Below are positions 8,740 to 17,659 of a stretch of 64,000 nucleotides of DNA, piece after piece. A program made the translations under genes and the position numbers. How positions within the stretch are numbered: the stretch's first letter is position 1; each line of letters begins with the position of its first letter. The stretch covers positions 49,565-113,564 of the forward strand of contig DATGGA010000021.1 of assembly GCA_035308765.1 (NCBI GenBank), given 5' to 3'. Below the pieces are notes generated by a model. That model did not search any database and had not been told where the DNA came from. It was given only the letters and a program-made list of their open reading frames with translations. This DNA comes from RBG-16-66-20 sp035308765 (GTDB lineage: Bacteria; Pseudomonadota; Gammaproteobacteria; Burkholderiales; SG8-39).

Positions 8740-9213
8740 GTGCAACCCATCAAAGTCGGCAGACTGCTTGCGTCGGACGCCGGCCTGCAGCCGGTCATCG
8801 CAAAAGCGCGCCAAATCGGTGCGCTCTCGAAGCTCTGTTTTGACTTTCTGCCATCCGGGCTGGCCCGCCTGGTTCGGGCCATCAGCTTCAACGACCGCCC
8901 CAAGGATCGCCAGCTGGTACTGCTTGCCGCATCGCCCGCTGCGGCCGCCAAGCTGAAACTGCTGTCCGAGGCTCTATTAGCTTACATAGTCCAACACGGG
9001 GGGCAGGTTAATTCAGTTTCCGTGAGGGTGCAACCCGGCACGGCAGAGCCACCGGCAGACCTTGATCGCCGCCACGCGCGCCTGTCGCAGGGGGCGGTGG
9101 CCGCCCTTCAGGCCTTGTATCAGAAGCTTCCCGAGTCAGTCGCCAGAAAATCCCTGAAAACACTGCTGGATCATCAGCTTGTGAAAACCGGGGCGGGGGA
9201 AGAAAAAAGCTAG
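8740..9213 (+). CDS. DciA-like protein (DUF721)
   Basis: 157 aa from a GTG. The N-terminal half (PIKVGRLLASD, then the RLVRAISFNDRPKDRQLVLLAASPAAAAKLK region) resembles the DUF721/DciA fold, in which a KH-like domain is followed by a disordered basic tail. DciA loads the replicative helicase in bacteria that lack DnaC, which fits a betaproteobacterium. The location next to secA and lpxC is where betaproteobacterial DUF721 genes are often found. Its last four bases overlap the convergent lpxC stop. The sequence is divergent, so the call rests on weak similarity plus context. Confidence 0.65.
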   Translation: MQPIKVGRLLASDAGLQPVIAKARQIGALSKLCFDFLPSGLARLVRAISFNDRPKDRQLVLLAASPAAAAKLKLLSEALLAYIVQHGGQVNSVSVRVQPGTAEPPADLDRRHARLSQGAVAALQALYQKLPESVARKSLKTLLDHQLVKTGAGEEKS

Positions 9214-10127
9214 GCGACGCCAGGGCGCAGCAGTCCGGCGACCCCGGCCGGTGCCTCCTCGGCGCGCTCGAAAGTAACCACCTCGGTCGCGGCAGGATCG
9301 GCAGCCAGTTCACGCAGCAACTGGTTGTTCAGGGCGTGCCCGGACTTGTGGGCGCTGAAGGCGGCAAGGAACGGTCGCCCGAGCAGGTACAGATCTCCGA
9401 TGGCGTCGAGGATCTTATGGCGGATGAACTCGTCGCCATAACGCAGCCCCTCCGCGTTAAGCACGCGGTGCTCGTCCAGCACCACGGCGTTCTCGAGCCC
9501 GCCGCCGAGCGCAAGGCCGCTCTGGCGCAGACTCTCGACCTCGTGCACGAAGCCGTAGGTGCGCGCACGCGCGACTTCCTTCAGGTAGGAGGTCACGGCG
9601 AAATCCACGGTCAGCGAGGTATTCGATTTCTCGATCACGGGATGGTCGTAGACGATCGAGAACGACAGCTTGAATCCCTCGTAGGGCTCGAGCACGGCCC
9701 ACTTGTCGCCGTCCTTCGCCTCGATGCGCTTTTTCACGCGCAGGAAGCGCTTGGGCGCGCCCTGTTCCTCGATTCCCGCCTGCTGGATCAGCAACGCGAA
9801 GGGGGCTGCGCTGCCGTCCATGATCGGAACCTCGGGCCCATCGAGGTCCACATAGACGTTGTCCACGCCGAGGCCGGCCAGCGCAGACATCAGGTGCTCG
9901 ATGGTATAGATCTTGGTGCTACCGCTTACCAGGCAGGAGCACAGCCTGGTCTCGCCCACCAGGTCGGCGCGCGCCGGAACGTCCGCAGCCGAGGGCAGGT
10001 CGATGCGCCGGAATACGACCCCGGTATCCGGTTGCGCCGGCCGCAGGGACATGCGCACTTTCTGGCCCGTATGCAGGCCTACGCCGGTGGCACTGACCAG
10101 CGATTTCAAGGTTCTTTGACGCAGCAT
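9210..10127 (-). CDS. lpxC: UDP-3-O-acyl-N-acetylglucosamine deacetylase LpxC
   Basis: 305 aa, the usual length. LpxC performs the committed zinc-dependent deacetylation in lipid A synthesis. The zinc ligands are H78 (TIEHLMSAL), H237 and D241 (HKILDAIGD), with catalytic H264 (HKSGHALNN). The protein begins QRTLKSLVSATGVGLHTG, matching the family start. It lies downstream of ftsZ as in E. coli, but a strong terminator separates the two genes and a -10-like hexamer sits just before the ATG. It therefore probably has its own, possibly leaderless, transcript. Confidence 0.97.
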   Translation of the reverse strand: MLRQRTLKSLVSATGVGLHTGQKVRMSLRPAQPDTGVVFRRIDLPSAADVPARADLVGETRLCSCLVSGSTKIYTIEHLMSALAGLGVDNVYVDLDGPEVPIMDGSAAPFALLIQQAGIEEQGAPKRFLRVKKRIEAKDGDKWAVLEPYEGFKLSFSIVYDHPVIEKSNTSLTVDFAVTSYLKEVARARTYGFVHEVESLRQSGLALGGGLENAVVLDEHRVLNAEGLRYGDEFIRHKILDAIGDLYLLGRPFLAAFSAHKSGHALNNQLLRELAADPAATEVVTFERAEEAPAGVAGLLRPGVA

Positions 10128-10134
10128 AGTTGCG

Positions 10135-10140
10135 ATTCTA
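10135..10140 (-). promoter_or_regulatory. Candidate lpxC -10 element
   Basis: The minus strand reads TAGAAT eight bases before the lpxC ATG, with no Shine-Dalgarno sequence in between. The expected +1 would fall on or next to the start codon. It lies just past the ftsZ terminator, where a separate promoter is needed. No clear -35 is visible. Confidence 0.4.
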
Positions 10141-10154
10141 CCAAGCCGACAGAG

Positions 10155-10199
10155 AAAAAATGGCTGCGCGCCCCCCCGGCAAGGGTGGAGGCGCGCAGC
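10155..10199 (-). terminator. Intrinsic terminator ending the dcw operon
   Basis: Reading the minus strand, a perfect 10-bp stem (arms 10190-10199 and 10163-10172, GCTGCGCGCC paired with GGCGCGCAGC) with a 17-base loop is followed, after two bases, by six T residues (10160-10155). It starts 16 bp after the ftsZ stop and ends 27 bp before the lpxC start. It is the clearest rho-independent terminator in the window. Confidence 0.88.
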
Positions 10200-10214
10200 T
10201 TGTCCCGTCCTGCG

Positions 10215-11387
10215 CTAGTCCGCCTGCTTGCGCAGAAAGGCCGGGATGTCGTACTTCTCGACGCCGCTGTTGGCTAGCGCCTCGACCTGCGCGGCGCGAT
10301 CGCGCTTGCGGAACACCGCCGGCGTATCAGACATCGCGTTGTAGTCCGGCGCCGCGCCCGGCATGGCCACCGCCTGATTGTCGGTTCCGGTCTTCTGCGA
10401 CATCACCAGCTGCGGCTTCTGCTGGCGCGCGCCGAGCGGCTGGCCGAGACCGGTCGCGACCACCGTGACCCTGAGGTCATCGCCCAGCGCGTCGTCGTAG
10501 ACGCCGCCGTAGATGATAGTCGCGTCGTCCGCAGCGAAGGCCCGGATGGTGTTCATCACTTCCTTGGTTTCGCGCAGCTTGAGGCTGGTGCGCGAAGCGG
10601 TGATGTTGACCAGGACCCCGCGCGCGCCTGCGAGGTTGACTCCTTCAAGCAAGGGACAGGCGATCGCCTGCTCGGCGGCAATGCGCGCCCGGTCGACGCC
10701 GCTGGAAGCGGCCGAACCCATCATCGCCATGCCTTGCTCGGTCATCACCGTGCGCACGTCCTGGAAATCCACGTTCACCAGGCCGGGCTGGTTGATGATT
10801 TCGGCGATGCCGGCGACGGCGTTGTTCAGCACGTCGTCTGCGGCCTCGAATGCGTCCTCCTGCGTGACGTCGTCGCCCAGCACCTCCTCCAGCTTGTCGT
10901 TCAGGATCACGATCAGCGAATCGACGTGCGGGGCGAGTTCCTCTATGCCCTGCTCGGCGATCTTCATGCGCTTGGAGCCTTCCCAGGTGAAAGGCTTGGT
11001 GACCACCGCTACCGTGAGGATCCCGAGCGAGCGCGCCACTTCCGCGATCACGGGCCCCGCGCCGGTGCCGGTGCCGCCGCCCATGCCCGCGGTGATGAAC
11101 ACCATGTGCGCGCCCGCGATGGTTTCTTCCAGCCGGTCGCGGTCGGCGAGCGCCACCGTGCGCGCCTCTTCGGGCTTGGCCCCCGCCCCCAGCCCGCTGG
11201 TGCCGAGCTGAATCTGATTGCGCGCCTTGCTGCGGGCGAGCACCTGGGCATCGGTGTTCACTGCGAAAAACTCGACGCCTTCCACGCCCTGCTCGATCAT
11301 GTGATCGACGGCATTGCCGCCCGCGCCGCCGACGCCGATCACCTTGATCACTGGCCCTGCTGAACCTTCATTTACGATTTCGAACAT
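10215..11387 (-). CDS. ftsZ: Cell division GTPase FtsZ
   Basis: 390 aa. The tubulin signature GGGTGTG is at residues 103-109 and the NTDAQ nucleotide-binding segment is at 44-48. The protein ends in the conserved DIPAFLRKQAD peptide that binds FtsA, ZipA and ZapD. FtsZ polymerises into the cytoplasmic Z ring. The ATG is preceded by a GGAGAAAAAA Shine-Dalgarno sequence. The gene is 27 bp after ftsA and is the last gene before the terminator. Confidence 0.98.
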   Translation of the reverse strand: MFEIVNEGSAGPVIKVIGVGGAGGNAVDHMIEQGVEGVEFFAVNTDAQVLARSKARNQIQLGTSGLGAGAKPEEARTVALADRDRLEETIAGAHMVFITAGMGGGTGTGAGPVIAEVARSLGILTVAVVTKPFTWEGSKRMKIAEQGIEELAPHVDSLIVILNDKLEEVLGDDVTQEDAFEAADDVLNNAVAGIAEIINQPGLVNVDFQDVRTVMTEQGMAMMGSAASSGVDRARIAAEQAIACPLLEGVNLAGARGVLVNITASRTSLKLRETKEVMNTIRAFAADDATIIYGGVYDDALGDDLRVTVVATGLGQPLGARQQKPQLVMSQKTGTDNQAVAMPGAAPDYNAMSDTPAVFRKRDRAAQVEALANSGVEKYDIPAFLRKQAD

Positions 11388-11414
11388 TTTTTTCTCCTTG
11401 CCGGTTGGACCACG

Positions 11415-12644
11415 TCAAAAATTCCTCTGAAACCAATCGCGCATCCGTCCGAACACCGCTCCGACGGACCCGCTCTGTTTGGAAACACGACCCTGCTGCA
11501 GCTGCGATGCGCCCTCGAGCAGCAGGCCCATGGCCGTGGCGTAGCGCGGACTGCGCACCACGTCCGCGAGGCCGCCCGCGTAGCGCGGCATGCCGATGCG
11601 TACCGGCATGTGGAAGATCTCCTCGCCGAGCTCGACCATGCCCTGCATCATCGAGCTGCCGCCGGTGAGCACGATCCCGGAGGACAGCAGTTCTTCGTAG
11701 CCGGATTCGCGCAACACCTGCTGCACTAGGGAAAACAGTTCTTCGGCGCGCGGCTCGATCACTTCGGCGAGCGTCTGACGGGACATCACGCGCGGCGCGC
11801 GGTCGCCGATGCCGGGCACTTCGATCATTTCGTTCGCATCCGCGAGCTGGCGCAGCGCCACGCCGTGGCGCGTCTTGATCGCCTCGGCCTCGGCCGTCGG
11901 CGTGCGCAGCGCCATCGCGATGTCGTTGGTGATCTGGTCGCCCGCGATAGGGATCACCGCGGTGTGCCGGATCGCGCCGTGAGTGAAGATCGCGAGGTCG
12001 GTGGTGCCGCCGCCGATGTCCACCAGGCAGACGCCGAGGTCGCGCTCGTCGTCCGACAGCACCGCGCGCGCCGACGCGAGCGGCTGCAGGATCAGGTCGT
12101 TCACGTCCAGACCGCAGCGGCGCACGCACTTGACGATGTTCTGCGCCGCCGACACCGCGCCGGTGACGATGTGCACCTTCACTTCCAGGCGCACGCCGGA
12201 CATGCCGACGGGCTCGCGCACGTCCTCCTGGCCGTCGATGATGAATTCCTGGCGCAACACGTGCAGGATTTGCTGGTCGGTCGGGATGTTCACCGCCTTC
12301 GCCGTCTCCACGGCGCGCTCGACGTCGATCGCGCTCACCTCGCGGTCCTTGACCGCCACCATGCCGGTGGAGTTGAAGCTGCGGATGTGGCTGCCGGCAA
12401 TGCCGGTGAAGGCGGAGGCGATCTTGCAGTCGGCCATCAGTTCGGCCTCCTCGAGCGCGCGCTGGATGCCGGCTACCGTCGATTCGATGTTGACCACCAC
12501 GCCCTTCTTCAGGCCCTTGGATTCGTGGTTGCCCATGCCGAGCACCTCGAGCGTGCCATCAGGGCCGAGCTCGGCGACCAGCGCCGCCACCTTGGAGGTG
12601 CCGATGTCCAGGCCGACGACGAGATTGCGGTTCTCTTTCGCCAT
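11415..12644 (-). CDS. ftsA: Cell division protein FtsA
   Basis: 409 aa from the ATG one base after the ftsQ stop; an upstream in-frame extension of 41 codons lies inside ftsQ and is not used. The actin-fold phosphate-1 motif is VVGLDIGTSKV near the N-terminus, phosphate-2 is CLVDIGGGTTDLAI, and the adenosine motif is GIVLTGGSSMMQGM. The protein ends in an amphipathic FGRMRDWFQRNF helix that tethers the Z ring to the inner membrane. ATP-dependent polymerisation of FtsA recruits later division proteins. Confidence 0.97.
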   Translation of the reverse strand: MAKENRNLVVGLDIGTSKVAALVAELGPDGTLEVLGMGNHESKGLKKGVVVNIESTVAGIQRALEEAELMADCKIASAFTGIAGSHIRSFNSTGMVAVKDREVSAIDVERAVETAKAVNIPTDQQILHVLRQEFIIDGQEDVREPVGMSGVRLEVKVHIVTGAVSAAQNIVKCVRRCGLDVNDLILQPLASARAVLSDDERDLGVCLVDIGGGTTDLAIFTHGAIRHTAVIPIAGDQITNDIAMALRTPTAEAEAIKTRHGVALRQLADANEMIEVPGIGDRAPRVMSRQTLAEVIEPRAEELFSLVQQVLRESGYEELLSSGIVLTGGSSMMQGMVELGEEIFHMPVRIGMPRYAGGLADVVRSPRYATAMGLLLEGASQLQQGRVSKQSGSVGAVFGRMRDWFQRNF

Positions 12645-12645
12645 C

Positions 12646-13380
12646 TCAGCCCTTCCAGCCCGCGACGCGCAGCGCGAAGCCGTTCGGGTAGCGAAGATCC
12701 ACGAAGCGATCGTCGGCAACGGCGCGCGAAGGCAGGCGACCGAGCGATTCCGGATAAGCAGCGACAAAGCGCGCCAGCCGCTGCTCGACCAACTCGGGGC
12801 CGTCGCGGCCCAGCTCGAGGTTGAGACCGCTTTGCGAGTGAAGCTGCCACGCGAAGCGCGGCGTCAGCACCACGCGGTCGGGCACCTCGCCAAGCGGCGC
12901 GAGCAGCTCGACGAACAACCGGTAGCGCCGCGCCAGTTCGCCTTCCGTGCCCGCGGGCCCCGCGAACACCGGCAGACGCGTCTCGCTGCCCTCTGGCAGG
13001 GTGGCCGCAAACGGTTCTCCGAACGTGTTCACGAGACCCGTGTCGCCCCAGCGGGCCAGGGCGACGTGTTCTTCGAGTCTGACTTCGATGCGGTCAGGCC
13101 AGACGCGCCGCAGGTCGACGTGCCGCACCCAGGGCACCTGCTCGAGGCGGACGCGGATGCCGGCGAGATCAGCGGCGAAGAAATTGCCGCCGATGCCCTC
13201 CACCGCACTTTCGATGTCTGCCGCCGCGACGTTCTTCAACGCGCCCTGCAGCGCGATTTCCTTCAGCGGGAACAGCGGCGAGTGCACGAGGAGCTGCAGG
13301 CCCCCGAAAGCAAACAGCAGCGCCGCCAGCCCGATGAGGAAGTTGGCGGCCATATTCAGCAGCCTGGGGTTATCCCACAT
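12646..13380 (-). CDS. ftsQ: Cell division protein FtsQ
   Basis: 244 aa from the ATG at 13380, which overlaps the ddl stop by 11 bp; a TTG four codons upstream is less likely. The N-terminus is a short cytoplasmic segment, then a single membrane helix (FLIGLAALLFAFGGLQLL), then a POTRA domain beginning PLFPLKEIALQG. The WVRHVDLRRVWPDRIEVRLEEH block is the conserved FtsQ core and is followed by the beta domain that contacts FtsB and FtsL. It is an inner-membrane divisome scaffold. Confidence 0.95.
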   Translation of the reverse strand: MWDNPRLLNMAANFLIGLAALLFAFGGLQLLVHSPLFPLKEIALQGALKNVAAADIESAVEGIGGNFFAADLAGIRVRLEQVPWVRHVDLRRVWPDRIEVRLEEHVALARWGDTGLVNTFGEPFAATLPEGSETRLPVFAGPAGTEGELARRYRLFVELLAPLGEVPDRVVLTPRFAWQLHSQSGLNLELGRDGPELVEQRLARFVAAYPESLGRLPSRAVADDRFVDLRYPNGFALRVAGWKG

Positions 13381-14305
13381 GGGCTCCCCCAAGGATCTGT
13401 ACGCAAAGGTCCTCGTACGAAATTCCCACCGCGCGCGCCGCCATCGGCACCAGGCTGTGGCCGGTCATGCCGGGAGACGTATTCGCTTCCAGCAACCACG
13501 GATCGCCTTGCGCGTCCAGCATCAGGTCGACGCGGCCCCATCCGGCGCAACCCAGCGAGCCGAAGGAATCCAGCGCAAGCGCTTTCAAGGCCTCTTCCTT
13601 CGGCGCCGGCAGGCCGCAGGGGCAGATGTACTTCGTGTCGTCGGTGAAGTATTTGTTCCGGTAGTCGTAGTTGCCCTGCGGCGCTTCGATCCGGATCAAC
13701 GGCAGCGCCGCGTCGCCGACGATGCTGGCCGTGTATTCCGGGCCTTCGATGCATTTCTCGGCGATCACTGCGCTGTCGTAGTTGACCGCAAGCGCGTACG
13801 CCTCCTCCATATCGCCCGCAACGCGCACTTTGGTAATGCCGATGGACGAACCTTCGTTCGCCGGCTTGACCACCAGGGGAAGCCCGAGCCTGCCCGCGAC
13901 ACCCTGGATGTCGCCGCTCCCATCGAGCAACTCGTAGGCAGGCGTCGGCAGGCCGCTCGCCCGCCACACCAACTTGGCGCGCGCCTTGTCCATGGCGAGG
14001 GCCGACCCGAGCACCCCGCTGCCGGTGTAGGGCACACCCAGCATCTCCAGCGCGCCTTGCAGCGTGCCGTCCTCGCCGCCGCGCCCGTGCAGCGCGATGA
14101 AACAGCGCGCGAAGCCCTCGCGCTTCAACTCGAACAGGTCGCGTTCGGCCGGATCGAAGGGGTGCGCGTCGATCCCTTTCGAGCGCAGCGCCTTCAGCAC
14201 GCCGCCGCCGCTCATGAGCGAGATTTCGCGCTCGGCCGATTTCCCGCCCAGCAGCACGGCGACCTTGCCGAAATGCGCAGGAGCGTCAATAGGGCCGCCG
14301 CTCAT
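13370..14305 (-). CDS. ddl: D-alanine--D-alanine ligase
   Basis: 311 aa from the ATG coupled to the murB stop (ATGA). This is a Ddl of the DdlB type, ATP-grasp fold: KVAVLLGGKSAEREISL starts the N-terminal domain, ALHGRGGEDGTLQG binds substrate, VVKPANEGSSIGI is the ATP lid region and LEANTSPGMTGHSL carries the magnesium ligands. It makes the D-Ala-D-Ala dipeptide that MurF adds to the muropeptide. A long in-frame extension upstream lies within murB and is ignored. Confidence 0.96.
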   Translation of the reverse strand: MSGGPIDAPAHFGKVAVLLGGKSAEREISLMSGGGVLKALRSKGIDAHPFDPAERDLFELKREGFARCFIALHGRGGEDGTLQGALEMLGVPYTGSGVLGSALAMDKARAKLVWRASGLPTPAYELLDGSGDIQGVAGRLGLPLVVKPANEGSSIGITKVRVAGDMEEAYALAVNYDSAVIAEKCIEGPEYTASIVGDAALPLIRIEAPQGNYDYRNKYFTDDTKYICPCGLPAPKEEALKALALDSFGSLGCAGWGRVDLMLDAQGDPWLLEANTSPGMTGHSLVPMAARAVGISYEDLCVQILGGAHVG

Positions 14306-15222
14306 GCCGCTTCCCCCACGATCTTCACTTCCGGAACCAGGTGGACGTGGGTTCTTTCCTCGACCACCGCCTGGACGTGCAGGATCAATTCCTCGATGTC
14401 GGCGGCGCTGGCCGCGCCGCCCGGATTGACGATGAAATTGGCGTGCTTTTCCGAAACGCGGGCGCCGCCGATCTGGTGCTTTCTCAGCCCGGCGAGCTGG
14501 ATCAGCTTCGCCGCCGTCTTGCCCTCCGGCGGATTGCGGAACACGCTGCCCGCGTTGGGCAGCTGCAGCGGCTGCGTCGAGCGGCGCTTGGAGAGCAGCG
14601 CCTTCATGATCTCGCGCGATTCCTCGCGATCGCCCTCGGGCAGCTTGAAATGCGCCGACGCGAACCACTCGTCGCCGTCGCTGCTGGCGTCAGCCTTCAA
14701 CTCGCAGTGCCGGTAGCTGTATTCGAACTCTTCCTTGCCCCGCCGCCGCAGCTGGCCGAGGCGGTTGATGGTCACGACGCGCTCGACGATGTCCCAGGTC
14801 TCGCCGCCGTAGCAGCCGGCGTTCATCGCCAGCGCGCCGCCGACGGTGCCGGGTATCCCGGTAAGGAATTCCGCGCTGCCGAGGTTGTTGTCGGCTGCGA
14901 AGCGGGCGACTTTCGGGCAGGCGGCGCCGGCTTCGGCGTACACCAGGCCCTCTTCGAGACGCAGCGGCCTGCCGGAGCCGTAGGTCAACACCACGGTGCC
15001 CCGCCAGCCGCCCTCGCGCACCAGCAGATTCGATCCAAGCCCGACGAACAGCAGCGGCTCCTCGGGCGGCTGCTGCCCGAGAAACACCGAAAGGTCTTCC
15101 AGGTCGGCGGGTGCGAAAAAGCGCTGCGCGGGTCCGCCCGCGCGCCAGCTGGAGTGGCGCGACATCGGCTCGTTCTCCCGCAGCTCGCCGCGCAGTCCCT
15201 GGAATTTGAGCGTCTCGGTCAT
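14302..15222 (-). CDS. murB: UDP-N-acetylenolpyruvoylglucosamine reductase MurB
   Basis: 306 aa from the ATG two bases after the murC stop. FAD-binding motifs are LLFVGLGSNLLV and GIPGTVGGALAMNAGCYGGE. The catalytic serine is in PNAGSVFRNP and the glutamate lies near the end (VHLVPEVKIVG). It is a shorter (type II) MurB than the E. coli enzyme, as is common outside the enterics. MurB reduces the enolpyruvyl ether to the lactyl ether of UDP-MurNAc using NADPH in the cytoplasm. Confidence 0.96.
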   Translation of the reverse strand: MTETLKFQGLRGELRENEPMSRHSSWRAGGPAQRFFAPADLEDLSVFLGQQPPEEPLLFVGLGSNLLVREGGWRGTVVLTYGSGRPLRLEEGLVYAEAGAACPKVARFAADNNLGSAEFLTGIPGTVGGALAMNAGCYGGETWDIVERVVTINRLGQLRRRGKEEFEYSYRHCELKADASSDGDEWFASAHFKLPEGDREESREIMKALLSKRRSTQPLQLPNAGSVFRNPPEGKTAAKLIQLAGLRKHQIGGARVSEKHANFIVNPGGAASAADIEELILHVQAVVEERTHVHLVPEVKIVGEAA

Positions 15223-15224
15223 GA

Positions 15225-16601
15225 TCAGCTCAGCTGCGCCGCGACGTTGCCGATCGACCCGGCGCCCATGGTAAGCACCACGTCGCCGGCGCGCGCGGTG
15301 CTGCGGATCGCGTCGGCCATCCCGGCGATGTCCTCGATGAAAAGCGGCTTCGGTCTGCCCGTTCCCTGCACGGCGCTCGCCAGCGCGCAACTGTCCGCGG
15401 CCGCGATCGGCGCTTCGCCGGCCGGATAGACCTGGGCCAGCAGCAGCACGTCTGCGCTCGCCAGCACTTTCACGAAATCCTCGAACAGGTCGCGCGTGCG
15501 CGTATAGCGGTGCGGCTGGAACGCAAGTACCAGCCGCCGCCCCGGAAACGCCACGCGCGCGGCGTCCAGCGTCGCGGCGATTTCCGCCGGGTGATGGCCG
15601 TAGTCGTCCACCAGCGAAAAGCTTCCCGCCGCCCCGTTGATCTTGACGTCGCCGTATTGCTGGAAACGGCGGCCGACCCCGCGAAAACCAGCCAGCGCGC
15701 GCTGGATCGCGTCCGCGGGCATCTTCAACTCCGTGGCGACGCCAATCGCCGCGAGCGCGTTGAGCACGTTGTGGCGCCCGGGCAGGTTCAGCGAAACCTC
15801 GAGCGGCGCCTGGTCGCCGCGCAGCACGCGGAAGCGACTCTGCGCGCCGAGCTTGAGATCCGTGGCGCGGATCATCGCGTCCTCCCGCAGCCCGTAGGTG
15901 ACGATCGGGCGCGAAACGAAGGGCATGATCTCGCGCACGTGCGCGTCGTCCGCGCACAGCACGGCGCTGCCGTAGAACGGCATGTTGTGCAGGAACTGGA
16001 TGAACGCCTGCTGCAGCCGCGGGAAATCGTGCTGGTAGGTGTCCATGTGGTCGGCGTCGATGTTGGTCACCACCGCGATCACCGGCTGCAGGTGGAGGAA
16101 GCTCGCGTCCGATTCGTCGGCTTCGACCACGATGAATTCACCGGCACCGAGCTTGGCGTTCGAGCCGGCGGCGTTGAGCCTGCCGCCGATCACGAACGTC
16201 GGATCGAGGCCCCCCTCGGCGAGCACGCTCGCGACCAGGCTGGTCGTGGTGGTCTTGCCGTGCGTCCCCGCGATCGCCACGCCCTGCTTCAGGCGCATCA
16301 GTTCGGCCAGCATCAGCGCGCGCGGCACGACCGGAATGCGCTTCGCGCGCGCCGCCACGACTTCCGGGTTGTCCGGGCGCACCGCGGTGGATACGACCAC
16401 CGCGTCAGCGCCGCGGACGTTTTCGCTCTTGTGCTCGAAAGCGATGCTCGAGCCCATGGCCGAGAGGCGCCTGGTGGCCGCGTTGGGCGCGAGGTCGGAG
16501 CCGCTCACCTGGTAGCCGAGATTCACCAGCACCTCGGCGATGCCGCTCATGCCGGCGCCGCCGATGCCGACGAAATGAATGCGGCGGATCTTGTGTTTCA
16601 T
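15225..16601 (-). CDS. murC: UDP-N-acetylmuramate--L-alanine ligase MurC
   Basis: 458 aa from the ATG overlapping the murG stop (ATGA). The N-terminal Rossmann motif HFVGIGGAGMSGIAEVL binds UDP-MurNAc. The ATP P-loop is GTHGKTTT at 112-119, and EADESDASFLHL followed by TNIDADHMD is the central domain signature. LAFQPHRYTRT is the conserved C-terminal element. MurC adds L-alanine to UDP-MurNAc, the first amino acid of the stem peptide. Confidence 0.97.
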   Translation of the reverse strand: MKHKIRRIHFVGIGGAGMSGIAEVLVNLGYQVSGSDLAPNAATRRLSAMGSSIAFEHKSENVRGADAVVVSTAVRPDNPEVVAARAKRIPVVPRALMLAELMRLKQGVAIAGTHGKTTTTSLVASVLAEGGLDPTFVIGGRLNAAGSNAKLGAGEFIVVEADESDASFLHLQPVIAVVTNIDADHMDTYQHDFPRLQQAFIQFLHNMPFYGSAVLCADDAHVREIMPFVSRPIVTYGLREDAMIRATDLKLGAQSRFRVLRGDQAPLEVSLNLPGRHNVLNALAAIGVATELKMPADAIQRALAGFRGVGRRFQQYGDVKINGAAGSFSLVDDYGHHPAEIAATLDAARVAFPGRRLVLAFQPHRYTRTRDLFEDFVKVLASADVLLLAQVYPAGEAPIAAADSCALASAVQGTGRPKPLFIEDIAGMADAIRSTARAGDVVLTMGAGSIGNVAAQLS

Positions 16602-17659
16602 TTCGCAAGCTCCACGCAGCGATCGGCCACGATGCGCGCCGCGTCGGGTTTGCCCAGGGTCCTCGCCTTTTCCGCCATCGCCAGCAGCGCCTTGCGGTCC
16701 AGGGAGCAGATCAGCACCGCCAGCTTCTCCGGCGTGAGATGCCGCTGCGGCAGCAGGATCGCCGCGCCCTTTTCCGACAGGAAGCGCGCGTTCGCCGTCT
16801 GGTGGTCGTCCACCGCATGCGGGAAAGGCACCAGCACGCTGGCCATGCCGGCCGCCGAAAGCTCGGCGATGGTCATCGCGCCGGCGCGGCAGATGACGAG
16901 GTCGGCTTCGGCATAGTGGCGCGCCATGTCGTCGATGAAAGCGACGAGTTCGCCATGGATGCCGGCGGACCTGTAGTTGCCTTTCAGGGCTTCGAGATTC
17001 TTCTCGCCCGACTGGTGCAGTACGGAAGGCCGGACGTCCTGAGGAATGAGCGCCAAAGCCTTCGGCACGGCATCGTTCAGCGCCTGCGCGCCCAGACTGC
17101 CGCCGACGACGAGGACGCGCAGAGGCCCATCCCTGCCCGCGTACCGCGCGGCGGGCCGGGCAATTGCGGCGATATCCGCGCGCACCGGATTTCCGGTCCA
17201 TTCGGCGCCTTTCAGCGCGCCAGGGAAGGCTTCCATGGCCTTTTCCGAAATGCCTGCCAGCACTTTGTTGGTCAGGCCCGCGATCGCGTTCTGCTCATGA
17301 ACCGCGAGCGGGCGCGCGAGCAGCGAGGCCATCATGCCGCCGGGGAAAGCGACGTAGCCGCCCATGCCGAGCACTACGTCGGGCCGGACGCGGGAGATCG
17401 CGCGCGCACTCTGCCAAAACCCCATCAGCAGATGGAGAGGCAGGAGCAGCTTTGCCGCCAATCCCTTGCCGCGCAGCGCCACGGCACGGATCCACTCCAC
17501 CGGGTAGCCTTCCGCTGGAACCAGCCGCGCCTCCATGCCGCTGCGCGCGCCCATCCACACTACCTTCCAGCCGCGCCCGCGCATCTCGTCGGCGATCGCA
17601 AGACCCGGAAAGACGTGGCCACCCGTGCCGCCGGCCATGATGAGGATGGTCCCCGTCAC
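16598..17659 (-). CDS. murG: UDP-GlcNAc transferase MurG
   Basis: 353 aa from a GTG overlapping the ftsW stop (GTGA). The N-terminal GGTGGH loop is at 10-15, followed by GLAIADEMRGRG. The second Rossmann half has VVGGSLGAQALN, and CRAGAMTIAELSAAG plus PFPHAVDDHQ form the GT28 donor-binding signature. MurG is a peripheral inner-membrane enzyme that attaches GlcNAc to lipid I to give lipid II. Its position between ftsW and murC is standard. Confidence 0.97.
   Translation of the reverse strand: MTGTILIMAGGTGGHVFPGLAIADEMRGRGWKVVWMGARSGMEARLVPAEGYPVEWIRAVALRGKGLAAKLLLPLHLLMGFWQSARAISRVRPDVVLGMGGYVAFPGGMMASLLARPLAVHEQNAIAGLTNKVLAGISEKAMEAFPGALKGAEWTGNPVRADIAAIARPAARYAGRDGPLRVLVVGGSLGAQALNDAVPKALALIPQDVRPSVLHQSGEKNLEALKGNYRSAGIHGELVAFIDDMARHYAEADLVICRAGAMTIAELSAAGMASVLVPFPHAVDDHQTANARFLSEKGAAILLPQRHLTPEKLAVLICSLDRKALLAMAEKARTLGKPDAARIVADRCVELAK

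Noticed and set aside
14341..16916. Long plus-strand open frames opposite murB and murC.
   Set aside because: They mirror conserved genes and their translations are Arg/Ala-rich without domains.
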